Assembly: GCA_029931535.1 (NCBI GenBank)
Contig: JAQPZY010001670.1
Span: 1,798,001-1,862,000 of the forward strand
Direction of reading: 5' to 3'
Source: Margaritifera margaritifera
Taxonomy: Eukaryota > Mollusca > Bivalvia > Unionida > Margaritiferidae
Length of the DNA stretch: 64,000 nt
Positions 10,282 through 19,234 of the stretch are shown here, piece after piece. Each line of letters opens with the position of its first letter. Position 1 is the first letter of the stretch. The position numbers and the translations under genes are program-made. The notes below the pieces were generated by a model that had not been told where the DNA came from, did no database searches, and saw only the letters and a program-made list of their open reading frames with translations.

Positions 10282-11630
10282 CTATAGGCGGTCAAGGACC
10301 CTCATTCGGACACCTGTACCAACCAACAGTAGAAATTTATCGGAGAGGATCACAGCAATGCATCTGAAATTGGCGACGCCAGCCAGATCAGTGAAACGTG
10401 CATGAAAGTACATGGAGTGCCTATACAACTCCAGGTGTTCCAACGAAAAGTACTAAATCGGTACAACATACGAAAGTCGTGCTGGGAAATCTGCAGACTT
10501 GTGTCAATGTTTTGATGCCGGTCCATGAACGACCATAGCTTGTGATATATACTTGCGATTTGATTGTCTGTGAAGTTAAGCAAAATTTCTTCGGTGGGTT
10601 CCTGGTGGCCATTTAACCGCAGAGAAACTTCAGACACTCCTAACTTGTCAAATATCATTGCACTACGCTCTCGGTTGTCAGCCCGAGTTACACCTTGAAA
10701 TGCCACGAACGTATATTTTGGTGCGCTGAGGCCATGGCGGGTATTTATTTGCAATGCAAACTGTCCCTGAACAGTGCTTCGCTTCGAGTCTGTGGTGACC
10801 GCGAGACGCAATTCCAGACTGCATAAACGGCAACAAACGCGATGTCTGTGGTCAGTGAAGGAATAAGCGCAGAGCTCCACAATGATAATGTTGATAACTC
10901 AACTTTACCAACAGTGACACCATTAGCGCGCCATATTGCATCATCGGTGGTATCCTTACAGGTTAACATGACTGTGTGTTTGGCTCCGAAAATAACCTTG
11001 CGAATGTTTCTGCAAACCCAAATACATGACTGAGGGGAATTGCACACGAAAACATTAGTGAGCCTCCATGAAGTTGTCCTCGGTGCTGCGCAAATCCAAG
11101 GTTGAAACTGGGATTATGAAACGTTAAATCTTCTATACCTGCAGGGGCGGGGGACCTGCATGGTCATTAGGCCGTCGTGTTATAATTTGTATATGATAGG
11201 TATTTTCGTTTGCGTCCTTATGAAACATGATAGACGGGACAGCAAATCCTGCATAATCGTCACTGTATCTGGCAAGTCCGATAATCGTTGTGGCAATGTC
11301 AACGTTGTCGAGAATTTATTCGATTTCTTTTCCATCGATGGAATAACGTGAGCTGTCAAACAACGCCATGATGCCATTGTTAACAAATCCTACCTTAGCA
11401 TCTGCACCGTAATCAACGTTGTAGTAACGTACAAGTTTTCCCTCTATTTCAAAGAAACCCTCACATGGGAAAAAATACAGAGACGTGTCCTGCACTTGTA
11501 TTCTATTTGTAATGGCCTGAGGCCCCTAGCCCATATACGAATACTACTGAAAATCTTTGGTGCTGCGATCTACCATCACAGGCGCACCCATGTCCCACGC
11601 GGTATCATGTGTATCTTGAACTTTTACCAT
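10282..11630 (-). pseudogene. MCP: Major capsid protein, double jelly roll (Polinton MCP), broken
   Basis: About 1.35 kb, close to a full-length gene of this family. ATG at 11,630 lies four nucleotides after the previous stop. N-terminal jelly-roll blocks are FFEIEGKLVRYYNVDYG, VGFVNNGIMALFDSSRYS and ATTIIGLARYSDDYAG; the middle has FGAKHTVMLTCK and WRANGVTVGKVEL; the second jelly roll has LSAPKYTFVAFQGVTRADN and IFDKLGVSEVSLRLNG; the C-terminus FRCIAVILSDKFLLL ends at 10,282. There are in-frame stops near 11,545, 11,530 and 11,318, and several frameshifts (near 11,150, 10,800 and 10,430). The blocks occur in the family order, so identification as the trimeric capsomer protein is good although the gene is non-functional. 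Confidence 0.9.
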
Positions 11631-11633
11631 TTA

Positions 11634-12340
11634 TCACTTATATACTATTGGTTTCGTCTTATACCTTTTGCGCGACAACCGTAATCCGCTCCCCATTTCC
11701 AGATTTGCAATCGCTGAATAAGCTATACGTTGTTGAGCGGCTTCATTGAAGAACCAGAGTTGGCATTGTTGCTGTTGACGGTAATGTAACCGCTTTTGTT
11801 GGTGCTCGAGTCACTAATCGTGGTAGTCGATCTCGAATCGATTGAACCGCTTGCAAACCTAGATTTTTCAATCAACCAAGAACTGTTCTCAACGATGACG
11901 GCGCAATATCATCCTCGTACTTTGCAGAATTTATCGAGATAGCAGAGCTGAGTGTTGCCTCATGTTCGCGTATGAACATGTCACAGTCTTTACTTGTCAC
12001 CAATGAGATTCTTCGTCGGATTTCATTATTTATTGATTCAAGGTCGTACGCAACAGTGTGAAGTTCAACAACATTCCAGGTGACGCCACCTTCTGACGAA
12101 AACACAAACGAGTTATTCGCGAGGAAGTCCCCAAACAGCTGCGATAGAATATTAGATGCCCATGCAAACTCGAGTGTGCAGGATTCCCCTGTGGTGATTG
12201 GTGTAGAAAAAGTCACATACAATTAAGGTTTCGTTGATGAGACTGTAAGCATCGAGGTAACGCTCGGGGTTGTATTTGCAACAACACGTTGCAACGCAGC
12301 TTTGATTTGGCGTAAAATCGAAAGTGCTTCTGAAAGTCAT
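11634..12340 (-). pseudogene. Minor capsid (penton-like) candidate, broken
   Basis: Lies directly upstream of the major capsid gene, with eight bases separating its ATG (12,340, MTFRSTFDF) from the previous stop. Frame is lost near 12,225, recovers as a long block (LEFAWASNILSQLFGDFLA, then VVELHTVAYDLESINNEIRR), is interrupted after about 11,872, and finishes in another frame with a basic tail (GLRLSRKRYKTKPIVYK) at 11,634. Length is about 235 codons. Polintons usually encode their single jelly-roll penton protein next to the major capsid protein, and the beta-rich first half fits, but I find no signature that proves it. It may instead be another structural protein. Confidence 0.45.
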
Positions 12341-12347
12341 TATTGTG

Positions 12348-13051
12348 TTAGTCGTATAAATCATCGATATCTTCAACAAGTACAGGCATTAACAAGCGAA
12401 ACGTTCCCGGGTCCATGATGTCATTGGTGAACAACCTCTGACAAATCGATGCGGCCTCATTAATGACTTCGGATGCGTTGTTGCCCGCGCGAACCAACCC
12501 CACGAGTGTTTCCAGCCGATCCTCAAGGTCGTGAGGGTCACACAGTATACCAAGGCTGCTTCCTTTCTTTGTTTGTTGCTCTTCTATTCTTCGAGCTTCA
12601 AATTTAACAAGTTGTACTGGTGCGGATGCAGCTTTACTTGAGGGTGCAGATGCTTGAGGTTCGTACGAGAGTTCAGGTTGCTTTTCCCGTGCAGGTTGTG
12701 CTATCTGCTTGCTAAATTGCTTAAACCCTTCTAGTTATTCTTTCCATGTTGTCGGTTTTTCAATGGGCGCATACGGTATTTCTTTTGTACGCATTTGTTT
12801 GGCTCATATGCACGTCTTTCTTCTTGTTGTGTGGGTTGGACTTGGTACGAGGGTATATACTTTGTCAAATATTCTTTCCATAATTTCCAGCTTTCTTCAA
12901 TTTTTCCACTGTGAAATGCATTAAATGTTTGTACAAAATGATTCCATCTGTCACCGGTAGCCTGTTTCTTTCCTGTAAACTCTCTAAATACCATTTTAGG
13001 CCACTCACTGTCCATCTATTTATCATGCGTCTTTGATGGCATTTTCAACAT
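12348..13051 (-). pseudogene. Polinton structural-region protein, unrecognised (WKEYL gene)
   Basis: Starts at ATG 13,051 (MLKMPSKTHDK), has a TAG at 13,016-13,018 with the same frame continuing as MDSEWPKMVFREFTG, shifts frame near 12,750, has a TAA near 12,734, and then stays open to 12,348. It contains the tryptophan-rich segment ESWKLWKEYLTKYIPSY and a shorter relative TTWKE after the shift, then a proline/alanine/serine-rich linker and an acidic end (LVEDIDDLYD). About 230 codons. It sits between the coiled-coil gene and the minor capsid candidate, so a structural or assembly role is likely from context alone. No family recognised. Confidence 0.6.
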
Positions 13052-13697
13052 AAAATCTTTCCAGTTGGGAGGCCTATTAAGGGCGACATACCCAGGATTC
13101 TGAAAGATGTGCTGACGAGATTATTTAATAAAATATCAAGCCGGTGTTTGCATCTGTGACTTGTACTCGGGTGGTTTTGTTGCATCTTAACAACTGCATC
13201 TCTAACGTCTTCGTCAAGTGCCTGTGTGCCTTTTGCAAGCAAACCAGTGCTCGTTCCAATTTGTCCGATGTCTTCTTTTATTTCTGTCATCTCTGCTGGT
13301 AAGCGTCCAGTAGTCTTCGTAGTTGCCCCCGTAGTTTTCTTGATATTTTTTGTGCGTTTAGCTATCTTAAGAACTAGTCCCGGTTCCGTATCTGTTCCCG
13401 TCAACGCTGCCACCTGTTCCACGGTTTCTCTCGTAGCTTTCTTAATATCCTCAACACGTTCCGGGGTTTCACGTGTGGGCTTAAGCAGTGGCGCAAACGT
13501 TTGTTCAAAGTCCTCTGTGAGATCTTCTCATGCGTATTGTCGCGACTGTAGCATCTTGTTGACACGCTCGAGGCCGGCTATAACATCGCGAATCAGTTCC
13601 TGGTGTTCGCGGGCAACTCTGCTATGGTATCACTGGCGGAAAGCAGAGCTTTCTTAAACGGAGCTTTTTTAAGCCGAGCTTTCTCGGTTTTCGACAT
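13045..13697 (-). pseudogene. Coiled-coil Polinton protein, broken
   Basis: ATG at 13,697, 21 bases after the ATPase stop. The N-terminus is very basic (MSKTEKARLKKAPFKKALL); after a frameshift near 13,620 the sequence is heptad-like (ELIRDVIAGLERVNKMLQS), then DLTEDFEQTFAPLLKPTRE and a long polar stretch with repeated Thr/Lys, ending with a hydrophobic segment before 13,045. One TGA occurs near 13,528. Position after the ATPase and the coiled-coil composition suggest an internal scaffold-like or DNA-binding virion protein. I do not recognise a named family. Confidence 0.6.
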
Positions 13698-13718
13698 TTT
13701 ATATATTTGGTATGGTTG

Positions 13719-14516
13719 TCACATTGTTTTATCTAAACCGACTCGATATTTGGACCCTGCCCGTGAGACGCGTTCGCGTCCAACATGACCTTTTTCCCCG
13801 CGACTGGAAGTGAGACTGCTCTGCGGTCCACTAGTCAAGTAAATAGTGAGAAAACTATTCGGGTCAGAGGTGGCCTCTACAAGTATAATCCGAAATTCAT
13901 CCCACGAGTGGTCGCCAGCGCACCGGGTCCAATGAATGTTTGCGAGACCATGCGCGTCAATCCCGCAAAATATCATTAACATGCTACAGTTGTCCGGAAT
14001 CACGATAGGCACGTGTGCGCGTCGATGTGTTAAATAGATTACATCTGTGTTTTTATGTCGGCCTTGGGAAAATATTCGCGCTGGATTGATTTGATTTTTA
14101 AGCATTACGTCATCGCACACGACAAGATTATCTGCGCTCGGATCAAGATCATCAATGGTAGGTGGTTCATCGATTGTGGAAAAGAAATCAACCGTGGAAG
14201 TGGTGGCTTTGCCACCCAAGGACGATGCCTGAAGCGCTTCCGAAAAATATCTGAGCACGTCAAAACACGATTGATCGTCAGCCAACGGTGCAATCACGTA
14301 CAACCGATCCCACGTCAACCATCGTAAAATCATATTCAACAACAACTGAGTTTTTCCTGATTCATCCGGACCAATGAGCAACGCACGGACTGAGTTTGAA
14401 AATATATCGCCATGTTTAGATGGTTTGGGTGCTGCCTGCGCGGAAAAGTCAATGACGGTGAAAGCAGAGCTTTTCACATCTTTGGCATCTTTGTGTTGTC
14501 TTTTTCGTGATTCCAT
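13719..14516 (-). CDS. ATP: Packaging ATPase, FtsK/HerA type (Polinton ATP)
   Basis: P-loop ATPase related to A32-like and adenovirus IVa2-type genome packaging motors, which drives DNA into the preformed capsid. Open frame from 14,531; the ATG at 14,516 (MESRKRQHKDAK) gives the typical basic start. Counting from 14,531, Walker A is IGPDESGKTQ at residues 53-62 and Walker B is NLVVCDDV at 134-141, with the downstream sensor region FSQGRHKNTDVIYL. The frame is complete at about 265 residues, close to the family length, with no interruption. It follows the polymerase and precedes the coiled-coil gene. The last 40 residues are polar and not conserved as far as I can tell. An antisense frame (14,055-14,327) is a shadow. 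Confidence 0.95.
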   Translation of the reverse strand: MESRKRQHKDAKDVKSSAFTVIDFSAQAAPKPSKHGDIFSNSVRALLIGPDESGKTQLLLNMILRWLTWDRLYVIAPLADDQSCFDVLRYFSEALQASSLGGKATTSTVDFFSTIDEPPTIDDLDPSADNLVVCDDVMLKNQINPARIFSQGRHKNTDVIYLTHRRAHVPIVIPDNCSMLMIFCGIDAHGLANIHWTRCAGDHSWDEFRIILVEATSDPNSFLTIYLTSGPQSSLTSSRGEKGHVGRERVSRAGSKYRVGLDKTM

Positions 14517-14625
14517 GTTAAATGTCAACAAAATTGTTGTATAATACTGTCAGGTCTTCATATTATGTCCGATCCCGCACAAAAACACGTACTGCGAATC
14601 GAACTCGAGTTCAAACACGTAATGG

Positions 14626-17353
14626 TCAATCCGCGATCGCTGGAACTTGTGTTCTATGTGGAGCAAAGTTCACATTGACTACAAAAGTCGGCGGAGGTGA
14701 TGTCGCTGCCGCGTTAGCGAAACTATCCGGGACACCATCGAAGCTTGTCTTGTTCGGTATCACGGACAAGGTCAACGCGAATTCGTTCCGCAGATTTTCC
14801 ATAGTTTTGCCAAACACGGAATTGTTCATTAGTTTGAAGAATTCTTTTCAAAATCATTTTTAGCATTCGTTCGCAGATTTGTGTTCATCTTGATATAAGG
14901 AGCAATCATCTAAGCGTGTTAGCGAAATTAAGCACCAGATGAATTTTGCTTACACGCATTCCCAATCGCTGATATAACTGCAGGCTTTGTACGTGGAGTA
15001 CATAGATGGTTTTAGTTCGAAGATTAGGGACAAGCTTTGTGCATTCGGTAAACTTGCGTCCGGATTTGTCTACAATCCCGCACTGATACGAGGACATCCA
15101 CTCGCGCGGCACCAATAGCGCTTCCGGTCTCAGTGGGTAGTCGTTGTTGTCTTGATGAAGCTCATCCGGGTACTCCAGATCAACTTCAAAAAATAATCCG
15201 TGGTCGCTGTTGCTGTCATGATCGTGTACGTATTTTTGAATGTCTACATCCGCGAGATTAATCCACGAAAACCCACCAACACGCAGGGGCTGCATCATTG
15301 CTGGTCAATATCGGTGAGCAGTTCCAACTCGATCTTGGTTTTCAACAGCAACGCATCCCAGGCCATTCCCGGTGACGAAAAGTAGTGCACGGAATAGAGA
15401 TTATACTTACGCTTGGCTGTATCGCGAAACGCCTTAAAGACATTCGCGAGCAGCAACACATCCGTACGCAGATACAAATCATGATAGTCACAGAGGTTTT
15501 TGCATTCGAATGCGGACCAAATATTATTTGCGTGCGTAGTCGTCAGTGGAAATACCTTCGCGAGACAACGACGAATGGAATGCCTCGATCGGTGGTAACT
15601 GAGTTTCAGTAAAGTTTTCCCATCCACTCATGTACTCGTTTGTGTACATTCCTTTTCGCGTCATCAACTTCAACTTGTCAGCGGTGGCACGCTATCGACT
15701 GTTGATTTTGAAGCTTTCCACCACAAGGTTGCTAACTAGCTGTCCAAGCTGTAAATCAAAAACTGCAGCGAAGCAATGAACCGCAAATGACCCAGCCTAA
15801 ACGTCATGTATTTCTCCATGTTGTTGAGGATTACACTTATTGGTGGATTCGATGCCGTGGCTTCTGCCTGCAAAATTCGGTGGACATCATGCATACGCAA
15901 GTTAAGAAACACCACAATAATTTTTATTTTATTTGGGAAAATCCGCAATTGTAGATTGCATGCGCTGTGTGGGGCTCTTCGGTACGCACCAGTAATTTGA
16001 CAGTGATCATGAACTTTCGCATCAGTGAAACTGAAAGCACCATCGTAAATCCAACAATCATTGGCCGCGATAAACTTATCAATATCATCACGGGTCATGA
16101 TCATGTCTTCAGGTGAGTAAATCTGTTTGCGGGTCAATTTCACCGTAACCTAGAGCGATTTAAGAAACACCTCAACTGAGTTCTGGCCACGATTTAATAT
16201 TGGTGGCTCCCTTGCTCCGTCGCATTGGACAACAATATAACTAAACCCTCATGGGACTTGTTCCGCAACTTATGTTGTATTTGTTATAACCTCAGGAGCA
16301 TTCACTGGAACATTAAAACATTCAATGTCAGCATAATTGATACACGGTACTTTCATCTTTCGTTCCACCACGGTGAATTTCAAAATGTTTTTGCCGGGTT
16401 CTGGCATAATTGTACTCTAATATTTTTCACTGATTCCACCACAGTTAAAGTCATGGTCCGCGAGCAGCTGTTGGTTGCTAAATAAATGCAGGCAAAGTCT
16501 GCATGGAAACTTTTTACCGTTGTGCGTGCTATGTCGGTTAAGCAATCGGGAAAGATTCTTTATCCATACGTAATGAGATACCGACTCTGAACCATTCATG
16601 CTGCTTATCAACAACAGATCAATCTCGATTCGTCCATGCGAATCTTTGTTTTGTACATGTGGGGATAATGCAAGCGAATAAAAGCTTTTGTCCCAAGCGA
16701 ACACGTTAAGGGCGATACTGAGGTTAAGTTCTTCAAACTTTTCAGTGTAGCATCGGTAAACTGCACCGGAAATTCAATGTTACCAACATTTAGTTCGTTT
16801 AGATATTGTTTGCATTGTCGTGACTGATCTGTATTGTCACGCGCGGGATGACTCGCGTACGCAGGCGCCCATTTGAAACATTCATTGTCATTGTTTTAAA
16901 CATTTATGACCGACCGCGGCGGAACATAGTCTGGCGTTGGCAAATAATTCCATCCGCGGAATGATTCTTACGGGGAAGTATGTAGTTGAACGTCCACACA
17001 TCTATCAAGAGTTCATCCCGAACAGGTGTTGGTGGATTTTTCCAACGTGTTGAGAATCTTTCAGTACCTTCGTCGGGCGTATTAATGTCGGATATTTCTT
17101 CAGTAGGTTCAATTGCTGTTGCGATGGTGGATCTTTGACGGCGTGCACGATAATACTCGAGAATAGATCCGCATGGTCGGCAAAGCTGATTACGAGACTT
17201 TCCTCCGATACCACATCTGAGATATGGTCGAGCACTCGAACCAAAACGTAACACTAGCAGATGTGATTTACAGTATTCGTAATGACATGTTCTGCCAGAG
17301 AGTTCAGGTTTTCCAAGACATACACATTTGCATTGATTTCGTTTTAATGTCAT
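14626..17353 (-). pseudogene. POLB: Protein-primed family B DNA polymerase (Polinton PolB), deleted and broken
   Basis: Replicative polymerase of protein-primed type. Blocks occur in family order from 17.35 kb down: a Cys-rich N-terminal part (CGIGGKSRNQLCRPCG), NNDNECFKWAPAY near 16,880, a C2HC finger (FPCRLC...ADHDFNC) near 16,470, exonuclease motif I (NYADIECF) near 16,345, exonuclease region HCQITGAYRRAPHSACNL and FLNLRMHDVH near 15,900, NNMEKYMTFRLG, DYHDLYLRTDVLLL near 15,500, QPLRVGGFSW near 15,280, EVDLEYPDELH near 15,170, and NNSVFGKTMEN near 14,820. The segment carrying catalytic palm motif A is missing between LLTDID and AMMQPL at about 15,300. Nothing of the final motif (the DTDS region) or thumb follows 14,626. 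Stops and frameshifts occur throughout. Total about 2.7 kb against a usual 3.3 kb or more. Confidence 0.94.
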
Positions 17354-17407
17354 TGACCTTCTTATATTTACAAATTTTATTCTCCAATAGACATAATCAT
17401 CTGTGTT

Positions 17408-17671
17408 TTAATAGATATAATCATCTATGTTTTCCATTGATGGTGTACATAACTTTAGCCGTATGTACTCTGCACCGAATACAATAGATTGTGAAGTTCC
17501 TCGCAGTGGATAGTATTTGATTGTGCAACCCTTTGCTGTAAAATACTTTTCATCTGTCATTGTAATTTCCAAATTCTTGGCAGTGCGTTGTAAACAAACT
17601 CGGTCACGAGGTTGCATCGATTGAGGATTAAAGTGAGATAGATCTATGTGTTCGAATATAATTTTTTTCAA
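17408..17671 (-). CDS. Unrecognised small Polinton ORF
   Basis: An 87-codon open frame (MKKIIFEHIDLSHFNPQS at its start, ENIDDYIY at its end) located just upstream of the polymerase. It has alternating charged and hydrophobic residues, no membrane segment and two or three cysteines. It may be a complete small gene or a detached N-terminal part of the polymerase. No family recognised. Confidence 0.4.
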   Translation of the reverse strand: MKKIIFEHIDLSHFNPQSMQPRDRVCLQRTAKNLEITMTDEKYFTAKGCTIKYYPLRGTSQSIVFGAEYIRLKLCTPSMENIDDYIY

Positions 17672-17949
17672 TTCGGTATTTTGCCAAATTACTACATACT
17701 ACACGGAAATACTATACCAACTAGTAAATGACCGCTGCCTGTGCAATGGCATCTGATAATATAAAATGTCGTGTACTGTTTTATGTATATTGATGCCATA
17801 GTTTTGTGTCTTTGCATGAGAATCTCTTATAAACCTCTGAACAATGCATACCCTTTTCATCCTCTGTATATTCTAAACATTTCACAGATTTACAAAAACA
17901 CGTCTTTGGTGATGCAATATATAATTACCTAAAGCATTTCTCTTTGTTC

Positions 17950-18271
17950 TTAGCAATCTTCGCTACTGCTACAATATTCACTTGATGTTTCACTGTCATC
18001 GTCATCGTCATTATATTATTCGCTTGTTTTGCTATCTGTACTAGATGGTCTAGTCAACGTTAGCGACTTTATTTTTTCTTGCACAAGATCAAATAATGTT
18101 TATTTTTTGAGTTTTTCTGTTATATTTTTCTACAAGTGAGCATCGCTGTTTTTCCAAGATAATTCCTAAGTTGATTAATTTATCAAGATGCTCCGGATAC
18201 GTGTTTGAAAAAGCATACAACATCTTTTGAGCTTCTTTGACAAACCTATATGATGCATTTAAACGAAACAA
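17950..18271 (-). pseudogene. Small Polinton ORF with acidic Ser/Asp tail, broken
   Basis: Begins as MFRLNASYRFVKEAQKML, helical and charged, with a frameshift near 18,110; the other frame continues (LFDLVQEKIKSL) through one TAA near 18,020 into an acidic low-complexity end (YNDDDDDSETSSEYCSSSED) and stops at 17,950. About 105 codons in total. It is the gene nearest the right TIR, where some Polintons carry the integrase, but it does not resemble one. Function unknown. Confidence 0.45.
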
Positions 18272-18389
18272 TGACTTAACTTTTTCTGTAACGTTGAAAA
18301 CACTCCACTGTTCTGGTTAAATTATGCCACAATTGTTTATATCCATAAACCCTTTAAAATACTATACGTGTCGATTTGCAAATGTTGTG

Positions 18390-18477
<88 letters not shown>
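18390..18477. repeat. (TA)n microsatellite inside the Polinton
   Basis: About 88 bases of TA between the acidic-tail ORF and the right TIR. It is probably a post-insertion expansion. Confidence 0.97.
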
Positions 18478-18479
<2 letters not shown>

Positions 18480-18883
18480 GCGGTAATTGTTTAATATTTA
18501 ATATAATATTTTCGTATAAACTCTGCCGCAGTCAGTGTATAATATAGCAGCAGCAAAATATTTTTATTCAGTTTACTGGCGATCAATAATCCTGCAGTTC
18601 CACAGTTGATATAAATATAAACCATAATCGGTGTAAAATATAACTGCACGAAGAAAACAATACAAGCAAAATATTGTATACAGTGTACTGGCGATCAGTG
18701 ATCTTAATTTCCGCAGTAGTATTTTTAGTTTCACATTATAGGAATTTCCACATTGTAGTATAGCCACAATAAATTATATAGGCCTGACTGAAAACGTCAC
18801 TTTTGTGTGTATTGTAAGATTTCCAATAATAGTGGTCGGTTTGCTTACCACGCTAGCGTTGATGCAGATAAACAATCGTAGAA
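18478..18883. other. Polinton right-end spacer, non-coding
   Basis: AT-rich, with a diverged tandem pair of about 115 bp (around 18,500-18,610 and 18,620-18,720) sharing ATAATCGGTGTA-like, AGCAAAATATT and TACTGGCGATCA strings. No ORF recognised. Confidence 0.6.
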
Positions 18884-19234
18884 GTGCAAAACTATACTCG
18901 GTGGCTATCGAAGATAAAATCATTAGCGCGGCCGAGTTCGAGACAGTGTTGGCGGGAATGGAAAACCACAGGCAACTCCGAACACAGATACGCAGCCGCG
19001 TAGTGGATCTGCAGACAGTAAAAGCCGAGTAACTGTTTGCATACAAATCAATAACAGCCCGCTTATACAAAAATCCCACACACGCTTGCGCGTGTGATTA
19101 TATTTTGTAAACCCAACCGCGCATGTATTAATATGCGACGATCGCGATACAAATACTATAGCCATTAGGGTTGGTATAAAAGGCGCTGACGGATGTTAGT
19201 AAAATAAATCTTAAATGCAAAATAAACCTCTACT
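18884..19234 (-). repeat. Polinton right terminal inverted repeat
   Basis: About 351 bp, the inverted counterpart of 7,403-7,660. It is longer because of two extra segments: one of about 60 bp next to the tip (about 19,135-19,195) and one of about 30 bp (about 19,070-19,100) containing the palindrome CACACGCTTGCGCGTGTG. The other blocks match the left TIR closely. Confidence 0.93.
19175..19190 (+). promoter_or_regulatory. TATA-box-like site in the right TIR (tentative)
   Basis: TATAAAAGGCGC at 19,175-19,186 is a good match to a TATA box with GC-rich downstream flank. It lies in the segment unique to the right TIR and points out of the element on the plus strand. It could be incidental; the element's genes run the other way. 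Confidence 0.25.

Larger units (their letters stand above)
7403..19234 (-). mobile_element. Polinton/Maverick virus-like transposon, about 11.8 kb, nested in repeat S
   Basis: Bounded by terminal inverted repeats that begin AGTAGAGG at 7,403 and end CCTCTACT at 19,234. The ends lie in a CAT repeat; TCATCA occurs directly before 7,403 and again at 19,234-19,239, compatible with the 6 bp target duplication of Polintons but ambiguous because of the CAT run. The unsplit copy of repeat S near 30,715 shows what the site looks like without the element. All recognised genes run on the minus strand: PolB, packaging ATPase, major capsid, pX-like protein and adenain-type protease, with several unknowns. 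GC content between about 7.8 and 17.4 kb is clearly higher than in the flanks. No rve-type integrase is recognisable and several genes are broken, so this copy looks inactive. The identification as Polinton rests on five independent family matches plus the TIRs. Confidence 0.96.

Noticed and set aside
13226..13657. 143-codon plus-strand frame inside the Polinton
   Set aside because: It is the antisense shadow of the coiled-coil gene, which has the coding-like composition and the right position.
14522..14863. 113-codon plus-strand frame with a CVLCGAKF string
   Set aside because: It overlaps the polymerase block NNSVFGKTMEN on the other strand, which is a firm family match. The Cys pair is not enough to call a gene.
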